Origin: Metellina segmentata | Lineage: Eukaryota > Arthropoda > Arachnida > Araneae > Tetragnathidae | Length of the DNA stretch: 64,000 bases | Assembly (NCBI GenBank): GCA_947359465.1 | Contig: OX375872.1 | Coordinates: forward strand, 128,933,337 to 128,997,336 | Direction: 5' to 3' | Part shown: positions 1 to 11,999 of the stretch, piece by piece | Layout of the letters: each line of letters opens with the position of its first letter | How positions within the stretch are numbered: the stretch's first letter is position 1 | Made by a program: the position numbers and the translations under genes | Notes under the pieces: generated by a model | What the model was told of the DNA's origin: nothing | Seen by the model: only the letters and a program-made list of their open reading frames with translations | Database searches by the model: none

Positions 1-540
1 ATTTGTGTCACTGGTTTCTTTTCGAATGAAATTTCCAAGATCCTTATTAAATTCTGTAGTTTACTGCAACAATATATTATGGCTTTTACCATTTAAAAAA
101 AATGAAGAACTTGCTTCTAGAAAAGATATTTCATAAAGAATATGTCGTTATTTTACTATCATAACCTCCTAAGTTTTGAAATCAAATTTGTTCAGAAGCC
201 AGACACCAAATTGCAGACATTTGTGATATACGAGGCCTAAAAGTTTGCCTATGAAGGGCTTTACAAACGATGTGAGTTAGGAGCCTTTAAAACAAGTTTC
301 GAGTCAACAGTTTAGCATATCATTTTATTCATTTAGTTTAGCATATCATTTTAGGAACCAAATATTGTTAAAACCTCATTAACCAAAAGAAATGGACCTA
401 GACGTTTTGGGGGTAAAATCACTACGTACACACTTAATTTTAAAATCTCGTATATACCCACATTTTTACATTACCCATTCGGAGACATTAGCATTGAAGT
501 CGTTGATTACGTTTTCGAATGAAATTTTTCCAGGATCATA
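1..540. other. Non-coding flank with a block repeated at 2.67 kb
   Basis: No gene is seen. The block at about 90-190 (containing atgtcgttattttactatc) recurs in direct orientation at about 2670-2765 on the far side of the Tc1 element. The phrase tttcgaatgaaattt occurs near 16-33 and again near 511-528. This looks like an old local tandem repeat into which the Tc1 element inserted. Confidence 0.5.
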
Positions 541-689
541 CACTGTTAGTGGAAATTGCAACACTATGAAAGAATCATCAGAAAAATAAATTAAATTTAT
601 TCCACATATTTCTTATAGTGGTTTAAATAAACGCTCCGATTTACAGAGAAATAAAACAAAAATATAGCCGCAAATTAATATCTTGTACA

Positions 690-2400
690 GCCACCTCTCA
701 CAGCTATGAGAGCCTTTACACGTCGTGACAACGAGATTTACAGATTCTGGATGTCATACTGAGGAATGAGATGGCCTCTATCTGATCCCAAAGTTCAACC
801 GTACTTTCTACCGGACGAGCGGTACGAGCGAGTAGCCGACCGATGTAATCCCAGACTTGCTCAATGGGCTACATATCCGGAGAACGTGCCGGCCATGGAA
901 GAAGCGGAACCTGTCATGCACTGATGAAGACTTTTACATTCCGAGTAACATGTGGACGGGCATTGTCTTGCTGAAATACTGCTCCGGGAATTCGTTGTAG
1001 GAGGGGTAGGACCGCGAGCTCCACAACTTCCTTCATGTAACGCACGCTGTTCAGGATTCTCACAATTTGGAGTAGGCGGGATTGCCCATGATATTTAATA
1101 GCGCCCCAGACCATAACGTCAGGGGTTCGTCCAGTATGACGCTGAATAAGACACTCTGAGAAAAGGCGTTCACCTCTGTAGTGTCTCACGAGTACGCGTT
1201 CATTGTTATAGTCCATATTATAGCTGTACTCATCTGAGAAGACGACTTGTTGTCAATCGGCATGCCATTGGCTGTGTTGGTGAGTCTATTGTAGCCGGAA
1301 ACGTCCGTGGTTCAGCGTCAAGGGAATCCTGCGCTGAGGTATCCTTGCACGTAGCCAATGGCGTATCAGACGTGGACGAACCATGGGGGTAGACAATGAT
1401 ATACCTATTAGGGTGGGCCGAAAAAAGTTTTTTTTTTGCTATCACATTCTTATAGTGCGGAAATGTTTACTTATGGAGTAAAACTAATGTGTCAAAAATT
1501 TCCTCCCGATTTATTGACATCTTTTGCCTCTCCAAGGGGTTCAAACCCTCCAAAAAGATCACAATTCCTGCATTTTTATAAAAAATAAAAATGTTTACAG
1601 CTACATTCTAATAGTGCTCAAAAGTAAACGAAATGCATTCAATATTAAAGGTAAAAAAAATTGTTCAGATCAGTACATATCTTGTGCCTCCCCAAAGGGG
1701 GCCAAATAGCAGAAAAGACTGAAAAAACGACAGTTTTGCAAAATATCGGCTTTTGCAATTACGGTATAAACTGGTGATAATTTTTTTCTGATATTTGGCC
1801 CCCGTTGGAGAGGCAGAAGATATGTACTGATCTAAACAATTTTTTAAATTTTAATATTGGATGTATTTAGCTTACTTTTGCGCACTATTAGAACTTAATT
1901 GTAAACATTTTTATTTTTTATACAAAATGCCGGAATTTTTATCCTTTTGGAGGGTTTGAACTCCTTGGGAAGGCAAAAGAAATCAATAAATCGGGATGAA
2001 ATATTTTACATATTAGTTTTACCGCATGAGCCAACTTTTCCGCACTATAAGAATGTGATAGCAAAAAAAAAACCCTTTTTCGGCCCACCCTTATACCTAT
2101 AGATACACTCCAATGTTGTGCCAACGCACGAGAGGACGCTGTACGGTCTGTCGCCACCATGCGGATGAAATGTCTGTCGTCCTGTGGTGACGTCATATGT
2201 CGTGGCCCCCTGCAGGGATTTTGACCTGTCCGGTTCTCCATGGTTTATCTCTTCCACACACACATCACTGTTGTGTTATTACGCTCCGTGGGAGTGGCGA
2301 TAGCACGATACGAAGGTCCACCTTCATGCAGGTCGATCATACGGCCCGTTCGAACTGCGTAGTTGCTCGTATGGCACTCTGCGTTTACGGCGAGGCGTAT
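690..2400 (-). pseudogene. Tc1-family transposase, broken by frameshifts and an insertion
   Basis: Read from right to left, the minus strand first gives a helix-turn-helix-type segment with the DDRHFIRMVATDRTASSRAL signature (about 2240-2110). After the inserted element it gives the catalytic half (1216-914), with VMVWGAIKYHG and VFQQDNARPHVTRN. The latter holds the second Asp of the DDE triad. The expected C-terminal motif around SPDM/IEQVWD is only recognisable across frameshifts near 830-900. Tc1 transposases cut and paste DNA at TA sites. This copy cannot make one: the frame changes several times and the N-terminal and catalytic halves are 700 bp apart. Both signature motifs match the Tc1/IS630 superfamily, so the family call is firm while exact gene ends are approximate. 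Confidence 0.8.
1409..2092. mobile_element. Fold-back hAT-type non-autonomous element (684 bp)
   Basis: The ends are TAGGGTGGGCCGAAAAA at left and its inverse (beginning AAGGGTGGGCC) at right. The 8-bp duplication ATACCTAT flanks both sides (1401-1408 and 2093-2100). TAGGG fits the hAT terminal consensus YARNG, and ATACCTAT fits the hAT target pattern nTnnnnAn. The inverted similarity continues inward for about 300 bp on each side, so nearly the whole element could fold into one hairpin around 1700-1790. It has no coding capacity. It sits inside the Tc1 transposase remnant, so it is the younger insertion. Confidence 0.85.
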
Positions 2401-2629
2401 TGACTTCTTATCAATCATTTACAGCAGTCACACATTTCAACGTATCTTTACAGTGCTTTTTATACACGGCTCTCTTGGAAGTTTAGTGGGTGTTTCTCGG
2501 CCCACACATGCGTGATCGCTTTGTAATATTAATCATTTGCATATCTTAACCTGTTTTGCATTTCCTGCAAGTTTCGTTTAATTTAAATAATTCTTTCAAG
2601 GTGTTACAATTTTCACAAATAGTAGTGTG

Positions 2630-3535
2630 TTTCCTAATTAAAATTTTTAATTTTTTCAGCCAATATCCACTGTTTAAAAAAATGAAGAGTTTGTCTCCAT
2701 AAAATGATATTTCCTAAGGAATATGTCGTTGTTTTACTATCAAAACCTCATAAGTCTTGAAATACAACAATAGTAAAACGCGCGCGCGACGACCTATTTC
2801 TTTAATTTCTTAACAATAGTAAAACAACGACTCATTCCTCTGGAAATACCTTTTTTTCTCGAAGCAATCTCTTAATTTTCAGAAAGTAAATGCAGAGATC
2901 AGTGGAATTTTTTTTAAAAACGTAAATTATGACTTCAATGCCAATGTTCCTCAATGGGAAATGCACCCATTAGGAGTACCATTTCATGGGTCTGATGTCA
3001 GAGTATTTGGATTTAGGTGAAGGGGAATAAATAAATGAACCATAACCTTTTGAGGGAAATCTACTTTTTCAGTGCATCCAATGTATTTCAGGAATGCGAA
3101 GTTTAAAATTCAGTTCAGCATTATAAACCATTTTTTTTTTACTGCAGAGACAAAGGTTTCTCACAAGGATTCAAAAGCAGGAATACTTGCTAAATCAACT
3201 CTAAACCGGAAAGCAAATTTGAATTCAAAATCTTCTTGAGCTCTTCTGTATCGACTTGAAAAACAAACGCAAGAATCTTGCTCCTCTGTGACTCGAGTTT
3301 TACGGCGAGCTTTGTTTGACTTTCGTTGTCATGCGATGCATATCGTAGGATGTGCTTACATTTTGTAAAGACGGGAGTAAAACTTTTACAGTTTCTGTTT
3401 TCGTTTCGAAAACATATTTCACAGCGAGTTTTCTTCTTTGCATTATGGAGCATATATCAGGCAGTTCGAGAAGTCTTTCCCTCTGGCTTTAAAGTTAGAT
3501 ACATTTTCCTTTAGATTTTATGTAGTAATATATCT
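2630..3535. other. Non-coding, no gene seen
   Basis: AT-rich sequence. It includes the second copy of the flanking block (2670-2765), a short CG run near 2779, and an inverted echo of the aacaatagtaaaacaacg phrase near 2810-2830. Short open frames at 3190-3514 lie on both strands and show no family resemblance. Confidence 0.5.
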
Positions 3536-4600
3536 TTCTCGGGGCTATAAAAGAAAGGAAATTTCCTGTGTTGGAATTGAGTATACATATTTTATTTAAA
3601 GACTCTATAAGAGCTATTGATGCACGAAATTGGACACACTGTTGTGTGGCAAAAATATTTATGATATGTCTGTGTTTAGTAAGGCCCAAAGAAATTTTCT
3701 GTAGTGGAAATGAGCATAAATATTTTATATAGATTCTGAAATAGCTATCAATGCTCGAAATAAGATACAGGTGCGGTTTGGCTGGTTTAATTACGATTAA
3801 AATCAAAGAAATTTCCTGTAGTGGAATTGAGTTTAAAAACTTTATATAAAGGCTCTATAGAAGCTTTGGATGCTAACTATGAGATAGCACTATTTTGCTA
3901 ATTGAATAATAATTAGTTCGGATCTGTTAAGGCTCTAGGAAATTTCCTGTAGTAAAATTAAGTATGAATATTTTATATTAAGGTCAATAAGAGGCTATTG
4001 ATGCTCAAAATAGGAAACATCGCTACTTGGATTGCTTAATTATGGTTAGCCCAGCTCTGGTTATGATCATAGACATTTTCTGTGGTAAAATGGAAAATAA
4101 ATATTTTATATGAATATGCTCTATATGAGCTATTGATATTCGAAATATGAAACAGCTATGTTTGATTAGTAATCCGTCTCTGGTAAGGCTCCAAGAAATT
4201 AAATGTAGTGGAATAAAGTATAAATATTTTATAAAGGCTCTATTATAGCTATTTTGCTGATCAAGTTAGGCGGCATCATTATTTGGCTAGTTTAATTACA
4301 ATTAGTCCGGGTTTTGTAAAGATCAAAGAAATTTTCTGTCGTCAAATTGAAAATAAATATTTTATACAATATAAAGGTTCTATAAGTGGGCTATGGATGC
4401 TTGGAATAGGTAACAAGGATTCATAGCATTTTTAATTATTGTTAGTCTGGATCTGGGAAGGCGGAATCTGAGAATGATGGAATTAAGTATCAGTATTTTA
4501 CTTAAAGCTCTATAAGAGGTATATATGCTCGAAATTGGAGACAGCGATGTTTAATGATGATTAGTCCGAATCTGGTAAGACAAAGAGAAATTTCCCTTTT
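3536..4600. repeat. Tandem array, about 128-bp unit, 8-9 copies
   Basis: A diverged unit beginning with a gaaatttcctgtagtggaat-like phrase recurs near 3559, 3690, 3808, 3938, 4072, 4195, 4328, 4460 and 4585. Each unit also carries a version of tattttatataaaggctcta and of attagtccggatctggtaag. Copies differ by many substitutions, so the array is old. Confidence 0.85.
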
Positions 4601-5974
4601 ATCGCAATGTGATCGAAGATACAGTGAGAAACCAAAAAAGACGTTGAAATTTTATCGTTAGTTCTGAAAACAACTGTACAAGAGCACTGTCAAAGTTGAG
4701 TAGTGTAGACGAAAAAAGAGGAAATAAAGGCAACAAGCAGCAGTGGTAGTTCAAGTAATTTGAATGAATTACAAGCACTTATCACGAAACAGCAATTGGC
4801 ACAATAATTTGGTTTAAAGGGGTACAATGTTATGGTTTCTGGCTGTCTTTATTCCTGCTTTTCTTTCATAATCATTGAGTGCGTACCTTGAGCTATCTAA
4901 ATCTCCAGCTTCATTCCGATTCGTTGAAAATTACGGTCTCTAGGGGATCGTATAGGGTTATTTTAAGACCCACTGTGTATATAGAACATTCAATTTTATA
5001 ATGAAGCTCAGTTTAGTTTGAAAAGTTCACCCATTTGACAGGGTATGTTCATATGGTGGAGTGAACTAAACATTTCATGTATACGTAAATAATGTAGTCA
5101 CCATTTTAAACAAGGTGTTTATTTTCTTTATTCATTGTTCTTGCGTCATCATAGGTATAGAAATAATTGTTAGAATAAAGCAACATATATATGTATTGTA
5201 CACGAATTTGTAAAACACGCAGTCTCTTTAGATATATCAAATAATTAGAAACAGCCCCAAAATATAAACTTTTCAGAACTTGAGATTCAGTTTTCAGTCA
5301 TGGCAAAGGGTCCGCTACCGTTCTATTCAGATCTAAATAAAATAAAGGCAAGCCGCACATTAGGGCGACAAGAGATAAGCAACGCACGACACGACACTTT
5401 GATATGTTGATGCGTAATACCACGTTTTATCCGGCAGGGTACTCAAGCGCATATCGGATGTGCGTGTAACCAACTCTCGATTATTCGTATTTTTGTCTCA
5501 CTTAGCTCAAGACACAATAATATTTAACTGTTAAGAGCTCAAGCATTATTTTTCGGCGGTACAGTTAATTAAAAGGCAATATTGGTACAAAATTTCAGAA
5601 AATACAAAATTTTAAGGGATAGGAGGTTTGTTGGCTTAACTTAGCTTTTTTTTTTATTTAGGTGTTTAACACAATATATATTATATGTTTGCTTCACAAT
5701 TCAGCCATGCACTTTCCAAATGGAGGTAATTTGATTTATATGAAAAGAAACTATTATGTGAAGTGAGACATTGGCGATACAGACATAATTTAAATGCGCA
5801 TAGGAATTATCAAATTTTGCTAATTTATCAAAATGTTTGACCACGTATTACGTAATAACTTCCGCTCAACATTTAATATTTGGGGAATCAACTTTATAAA
5901 CTCTTTAATAGAAAATCCAGTCAGAAAATTTTATAATCATCGGATAAATTTAAAGACTTGCTTTGAAAGTTCGC
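4601..5974. other. Non-coding, no gene seen
   Basis: AT-rich sequence without a convincing reading frame, inverted termini or clear repeat periodicity. Confidence 0.5.
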
Positions 5975-6560
5975 TGTCCGCATAACATTTGGAACTTTGT
6001 TATTCACGTTACTTTTTAAGCCCGCATTTGCAGTCTAATTTCCTTTATTAGCCCGTTGTGTTGCTTTAGTGCGACGTTAACATAACTTCCCAACTATCCC
6101 TCAAATTTTCTTTCCAATACCATTTCCAATTTTGTTATTCACGTTACTTTTCATACGCGCATTTACAGTCTAATTTCCTTTAAAAGCCCGTTGTGTTGCT
6201 TTAGTGCGACGTTAATTCAACTACCCAACTATCTCTCTCATTTTCTTTTCCAATACCATTTCCAATTTTGTTATTCGCGCCACTAGTCATGCGTGCATTT
6301 GTGGTCTAATTTCCTTTTATAAGCCCGTTTTGTTGCTCTATTGCGACGTTAATTCAACTACTCAACTATCCCTCTAATTTTCTTTTCCAATAACATTTCC
6401 AATTTTGTTGTTTGCATAACTTGTCATGCATGCATTTGCAGTCCAATTTTATTTTCCAATGACATTTCTAATTTTATTATTCGCGTTACTTGTTACGAGT
6501 GAATTTTGCGGTCTAATTTTCATTATTCCTTTAACATTTGGTATTTTATAATTCGTGTTG
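5975..6560. repeat. Tandem array, about 136-bp unit, derived in part from the SINE tail
   Basis: Units start with gcccgttgtgttgctttagt at 6051 and 6186, with a diverged copy at 6323 and weaker ones to 6560. That phrase plus gcgacgttaattcaactacc is the 3' end of the SINE family seen elsewhere in the window. The rest of the unit (ccaataccatttccaatttt, tgcagtctaatttcctttat) is not SINE. Confidence 0.8.
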
Positions 6561-8289
6561 CTTGTGCTACTTTTATCGTAGATATAATTAAGATGACTGA
6601 ATTCCTTGTCGGCTCAATTTGAGGCCAGCTTAAGACACATACACAAAGAGTTAAAAACATGACTTCACAAAGCTGTTTAAAAATGCAATTTGTAGAATGC
6701 AAGCATTTGATTTATATACAATAATATTTTGAAGAGGGGTGACATTGGATATTTACAAACAGCTAACATTGAACATGATAGAACCAGTAAAAAAAATCTT
6801 TCAACACCCTTTTAATTAAAAAAGATTTTACTTACTCCAGCGTTATGCATGTCATGTAATAACAAAATAAAATTGCACTTTTTAAGATAAAGCTTCATAA
6901 AATAAATTATCTAAGCCAAAAAGCTGAGGATATTTTCTTAAACCTTTTACAACTGATGCATAGGTCTTTTCAAAAAGGCCTTTATTATGCTTAGAAATGT
7001 TCTTTATGAAGATTTTAACTCGAAATTTTAAATAGGCTGACAGTAAAACAGTACATTTTAAGTAGAAATTATTATAATTTTCTCAGTCTCCGGCACATAT
7101 AGTTGTCAATTTGCGTAGTAAGCAGTTTTCTTTCCTTGATGGCAATCACAATGAATCCAGTTTTATTTCAAAAATTTCTTCTCATCTTCTGCGAATAAAA
7201 CAATACCTCACATTTAATGATTCTTTCTGTAGTAAAAATGTTAAAAAAAAATGCTGATGACAAGTCTAAAAGCCACAAGGACATTAATTTAAATGAGTCT
7301 GTAGATGAGTATTCCAATGTCTTGACCTTACACGGTAAGAATTCTTGGTAAACGCCCTAAAAGTACATTGGTTTCTTTTCCTTCAAACACGCTTCATGGA
7401 GAATGCTAACTGTCGTTTCTTTGAAATATAGGACGTTATTTTTACCTATTCTTTTTCAAAGTTCTTAATATTTCTTAAATCAATCAATCTTGGTGGTGAT
7501 CAAAATGTCGTATCGTCAACTTCATTTCAGATGAACACATATACATAGGCCACAGAATGCTAGATGAAAGTTCTACACGTGCAATTCAGATCTGTATAAG
7601 CTACTTCGATGGCGTATGAAACAAAATTCGTGCTCATTTTTATCACAAGTAAACACATAAACGTATTAGAAAGTTTGGTGAGAAACTTTTCAGTTTTCTT
7701 GTACCTCAGTCTTTGAAACAACCCGAGTCATTGTGTGTCCCATAACCAGGTTATAATTAAATTTAAAGATAATTTATAACTATTTACATAAGATTCACAA
7801 AAGTGCATATCAACGTAATTGGATTTCAGTTGACTCTTTTGTAGATTTAGCTTTAGGCCGGTGTCAGACGAAGCGACTTGAGAAGAGCGACACAGGTTGA
7901 AATGCTCTTCGTTACGACTTGACTTGTAACTTAAATAATTAAGAAAGGAAAATTGCGAAACAAATATTTTTAGTCTCCAACTTTAAATGCATAAACGTTT
8001 TGTGTGCTGGGACATTCTAACAGAGCTTTACATCAGATCAGATCTGGACGAACTATTAGTACTGCATTTGAGAGCCCTATTTTGATGAGTCTTTCAGCAC
8101 TAATCAAAACCCATTTTGAAAATACTGACTGAAGTTTTAAATGGGAATATTTTATTACATTTTCCTATAATATCATTTCTTAGTATCTTTAGATCTTTTG
8201 ATCAACATCACTCCAGAAAATTGAATATAGGTATATATCCAACTAGAATGTAGCCCATTTATCAATCTCAATTTTCAATTTTGTTTTCC
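6561..8289. other. Non-coding, no gene seen
   Basis: AT-rich sequence downstream of the receptor's last coding exon. A 3' untranslated region could lie in 8-9.4 kb, but no cleavage site can be assigned. Near 7857 a phrase ggccggtgtcagacgaagcg resembles a transposon terminus, but no inverted partner was found. Confidence 0.4.
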
Positions 8290-9545
8290 TGGAATCACCA
8301 TTAGACCCTAATACTTAAACTAAAAAGAATTGGTTCACACCGACTTTTCTTCAACGACTACAAATGCAAAAATATTAAACAGATTTAAAAAAAATTTATT
8401 TTAGTGTTTTTTAACGTCTCCTGTAGGTTTCTCAACGATTCTTCAACTAACATGATGGTGAATTTCTATTGCTGAAGAGTATCTTCGTGAATTAGATGAT
8501 ATTTTAGAGTGCACGATATGATATACCTTACACTTTGTTCTTGGACACAGAATCTGAACAATAGGACTCGCTGGAAAAAGAAGTGATGAGAGATATGGTA
8601 GCACGCATCTCCGTGCATTCCGGATTCAACCCAAATCCTTAAATTGAAACACAAAGATTTTTCTTCAATGAATACAGAATCTAGAGCAAAGGACATCTTG
8701 GAAAGTTTAGAGAGATGGTGGTACACAGTTCCCAATGAATCACCATTAAACCCTAATGCTTAAACTAAAAAGAACTGGTTCACACCGACTTTTCTTCAAC
8801 GACTACAGAATCTAGATTCTAGACCATTGAAGACACTGGAAAGAGATGAGAAATGGTGGTGCGTATTCCTGTGAAGTCCCGGTCTGACCTAAGTGCTTAA
8901 ATTTAAAAGAAAACTGGTTCATATGAAGAGTTTTCTTCAACGAAAATAGAATCTGAACAATAGGACACACTTTGAAGGGAAATGACAAGAGAGATGGAGC
9001 TATGTATTCTCGTGGAGTCCCGACCTGATCTTGAGGCTTAAACTAAAAAAGTACTTGCTCACACAGATTTTTCTTCAATAAACACAGAATCTGGACCACA
9101 GAACACACTTGGAAAGGACGAGAAATGGTGGTACGCATCCCTATAGAGTTCCGATTCAACTCCAAATGCTTAAACAAAAAAAAAAAACTAATCCACTCAG
9201 ATTTTTCTTCAATGAACACAGAATCTGGACACACTTTGAAGGGAAATGACATGGGAGAGGGAGCTACGTATTCTTGTGGAGTCCCGATCTGATCTTGATG
9301 CTCAAACTAAAATGTAATTGGTTCACAGATTTTTCTTCAACACAGAATCTGGACCATAGGACACACTGGGAAAGGACAAGAAATGGTGGCACGCATTCCG
9401 CGGAGTCCCAATCCAACTCGAATGCTTAAATAAGAAAGGAAACTGGTTCACACAGATTTTTCTTCAACGAACACAGAATCTGGACCATAGGACACACTGG
9501 GGAGGGAAGTGACGAGAGAGATGGTGGTACGCACCCCCGTGGAGT
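8290..9545. repeat. Tandem array containing the receptor's C-terminal coding tail, about 130-bp unit, 8-9 copies
   Basis: Units are marked on the plus strand by a ttttcttcaacgaacacaga-like phrase near 8347, 8657, 8792, 8932, 9069, 9204, 9331 and 9460. Each also has ggtggtacgcattcccgtgg and aatgcttaaactaaaaagaa blocks. The copy at about 9430-9545 is inside the last coding exon of the GPCR and supplies its final 30 or so residues and the stop. On the minus strand several units keep a pyrimidine-rich tract plus AG before the tail motif, for example at 9366-9372 and 8828-8836. Confidence 0.85.
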
Positions 9546-9744
9546 CGTCATGCTGCTGCTGCGGCGGATTGCCCCCACTGAAACTGAGGGCACGGGGCCT
9601 CCTGCATAGAAGGACTGTCTTGTAGGCCTGTCGGTACTGTTTGTTTGTGATGCCGTATATAACTGGGTTGATGCAGGCGCTCAAGTAGATCAGCAAGTAG
9701 CCCACGATGTGAAGTTCCGGACGCTGCACATCTTGATCGGTGAC
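9448..9744 (-). CDS. Moody/Tre1-type GPCR, coding exon 3 (TM7 and tail)
   Basis: The exon begins after a tattattacag acceptor at 9745-9755 and continues in phase 0 from exon 2. It encodes 98 residues (protein residues 272-369) and ends at TGA 9450-9448. Residues about 281-302 form TM7 with the NPVIY motif (297-301). NKQYRQAYK follows as helix 8, then Cys318 in LLCRRP, a possible palmitoylation site. A Gln run (332-334) precedes the tail. From about residue 339 the coding sequence is one unit of the tandem array that extends to 8.3 kb, so the end SYGPDSVFVEEKSV is repeat-derived. Drosophila moody has alternative C-termini. Here a different 3' end is possible through the GGGTGCGT donor-like site near 9535. 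TM7 and helix 8 are firm; the tail is less so. Confidence 0.85.
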   Translation of the reverse strand, partial: VTDQDVQRPELHIVGYLLIYLSACINPVIYGITNKQYRQAYKTVLLCRRPRALSFSGGNPPQQQHDDSTGVRTTISLVTSLPSVSYGPDSVFVEEKSV

Positions 9745-9805
9745 CTGTAATAATACAGCTTAGTATAACTTTTCAGCACACTACGAAACAGTTTATTTAG
9801 CTTTA

Positions 9806-10024
9806 CCTCCAAGTGGTTTTAGACGAGATAACTCGTCCGTCAAAATTTGGCCTATTTTTATAAAGACGATATATTTTGTCTTCCAGATATATACTGCCAA
9901 TTTTATGGTGACGACGAGATCAAGATATAGTCAGTTTTTTAATGAGAAGATATATCTCCGTCCATCAAGATCAGGACACTTTTGCTAATGACAAGATACC
10001 TCGTTGAAACAACCACCATGAGAG
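9806..10024. mobile_element. piggyBac-type MITE, CCCTCCAAGTGGT family
   Basis: The left end is cctccaagtggttttagacg, the right end aaccaccatgagag followed by TTAA at 10025. The family has TTAA target sites and termini CCCTCCAAGTGGT / ACCACCAGGAGGG, as expected for piggyBac-related elements. The interior is made of clusters of the phrase gacgagatatctcgtc and atcaagatctggtcaatttt. It is non-coding and lies in the intron between exons 3 and 2 of the receptor. Confidence 0.7.
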
Positions 10025-10179
10025 TTAAGGGGAGAACATCTTATCTTTATTTATACATACACCAAAACCTGTAATTTCATCAGTAATATCCCTGATTTAA
10101 GAGAATCATTCAGTACTTTATAGTGCTATTTAAACCTCAAAGGGCTTTCGGCCAAATATTTCTATCTTCCATTCAGATC

Positions 10180-10346
10180 CTATCAGTTTCGTAAATGACG
10201 TGATATTTCTTTTAAGATATTTCTGTTTTTTTTTAATGGTGACAAGATCTGGTCAATTTTCCTCTAATGATGATATACCTCGTCCATCAAGATCTGGTAA
10301 ATTTTGCTATTGACGAGATACCTTCTTGTGACAACCACCAGGAGGG
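10180..10346. mobile_element. piggyBac-type MITE, 5'-truncated copy
   Basis: It ends with acaaccaccaggaggg followed by TTAA at 10347-10350. The interior has tccatcaagatctggtaaat and tattgacgagatacc phrases as in the other copies. The opposite terminus is missing. Confidence 0.7.
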
Positions 10347-10434
10347 TTAAGAAAGCAAAACTGGCATATAGCAAGTTTGGTCTTTAAAGGTTAAAACTGT
10401 AACGCATAAAAGTATCTGATGCTGTATGCATTTT

Positions 10435-11165
10435 CGATACACTTGAGAGAGTTTAACATTTTATAAACCGATACAATGAGCATACCTATAATTAAACAGT
10501 TCATGACAATTTGAGGACAATTCTAAGTAAAAAATATTGGCACATTAAATCCTCCCTCACTTTGTGTCTCTTAATTCTTATCTAAAAAAGGAGATAAAAA
10601 TACTGTAGTTAGTATGCTAATAGTTCTGCAACTTAGTACTAATACATGCCCACTAACTACATGACACACCTGAGAGAACTTTCATAAGTCATACACCACA
10701 CAATGAGCATGCACACAATAATACAGTCCTTGACAACTCAAGGCAATTCTAAGTAAGTATATTCCCACAGTAGGTCTTCCTTACTTTGTGTCTAAATTTT
10801 CTGAGGAGAAAATACTATAATCAGTTTGCTAATAGCACTAGTACTTAGTACTAATACGTGCACATTAACTACACCACACACTTGAGAGAACTTTTATAAG
10901 CCACACGCCATATAATGAGAATGCCCATAATAACACAGTTCTCGACGATTCGAGGAAATTCTAAGTAAAACTATTCGCATATTAGGTCCTTCCTTACTTT
11001 GTCTCTTAGTTTGATAAAAAAAGTAGAAGAAACCCCCGGTAGTTCGTATGTAGTAGTATGCTAGTAGCTAATACATACACACTAATTATACGATACACTT
11101 AGGAGAACTTTTATAAGCCACAAACCACTCAATGATCATGCCTACAGTAATTTTCTAACAACGTA
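10435..11165. repeat. Tandem array, about 215-bp unit, 3.5 copies
   Basis: A cacttgagagaactttcata-like phrase starts units near 10441, 10667, 10877 and 11096. An ataatacagttcttgac and an aattctaagtaa block follow each. It lies in the receptor intron. Confidence 0.85.
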
Positions 11166-11999
11166 AAGAGCAAACATCAAATAAAAACTACCTAAATAGT
11201 TAAGCGCCTTATGTGCCGCCAGCTTAAGTACCCACTAATCATTTTAAAAGCAGTTTACGATTCCCGTAACTTACGAAACAACCATAACACGCAGCTCTAA
11301 ACAACTTACAAACAGCTACAACAGCGTCGTAAACGTGAAGTGAGGCAATAACTTCTTTCAAGTCACCGCAGACAGTTCTAGAGATACAATCGATATTCGT
11401 ACATATGATATTTTTTTTTCCTTAACTATTTTCAAAGAAGATTAAAAGATTTTGCTGCATCTAGACTGGGCGTCCAGGCTTAAAATACCGGTTCTTGTGC
11501 GATAACCATCGGTACGGAACATACATGACACGAGACAAATATATTACTCTTGAGTTCTTTTCTCGAGCAATTATTTAAAAACAGTCTAGAAGAGATAAAT
11601 GGAAAGATGGATCATCAACTTATGTTTGATGAGGGCCGTAAGAGCATGCTTTGTTGTGTGTGAGAGGTGTACTTGAATGATGCATGGTTGATCGTGAGTA
11701 CAACTGCCAAATGACATTTTTGGTTGTTCTTCAGTCAGATGATTATCCATAGCAGCCTTGTAGAATCGGATCTATTATATTGGATTCACCACATCCATCA
11801 TATTTAACGCTCACACTAAGTTCTTTAAAGGAGACACTTCTACGTTCCTCAACTAATCCTACACTTGAAATAAGATAGTAGAAAGACTTAAATCGATGTA
11901 AATCTTGAAAAGATTTGAGTGATCTAGCGATCTATCACCAGGGGTGACCAAGGAGAAAATTGACGGACCATCGACATTTGAAATACAGTAACTCATGAT
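11166..11999. other. Intronic, non-coding, no gene seen
   Basis: AT-rich sequence in the intron between receptor exons 3 and 2. No repeat periodicity or coding signal was noticed. Confidence 0.5.

Larger units (their letters stand above)
541..2629 (-). mobile_element. Degenerate Tc1-like transposon, interrupted
   Basis: The left end is TA followed by cactgttagtggaaattgca at 541. The right end near 2590-2629 is its imperfect inverted copy, carrying ggtgttacaattttcacaaa. The interior has a minus-strand Tc1-family transposase remnant. A 684-bp fold-back element sits inside it at 1409-2092, so the Tc1 copy is about 1.4 kb without the insert. The right target-site TA is not clean, so that boundary is uncertain by a few bases. 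Confidence 0.8.

Noticed and set aside
3536..4600. CRISPR array
   Set aside because: The repeats are long, diverged and contiguous without unique spacers, and the DNA is eukaryotic.
7857..7925. Harbinger-type terminus (ggccggtgtcagacgaagcg)
   Set aside because: No inverted partner or target duplication was found in the surrounding sequence.
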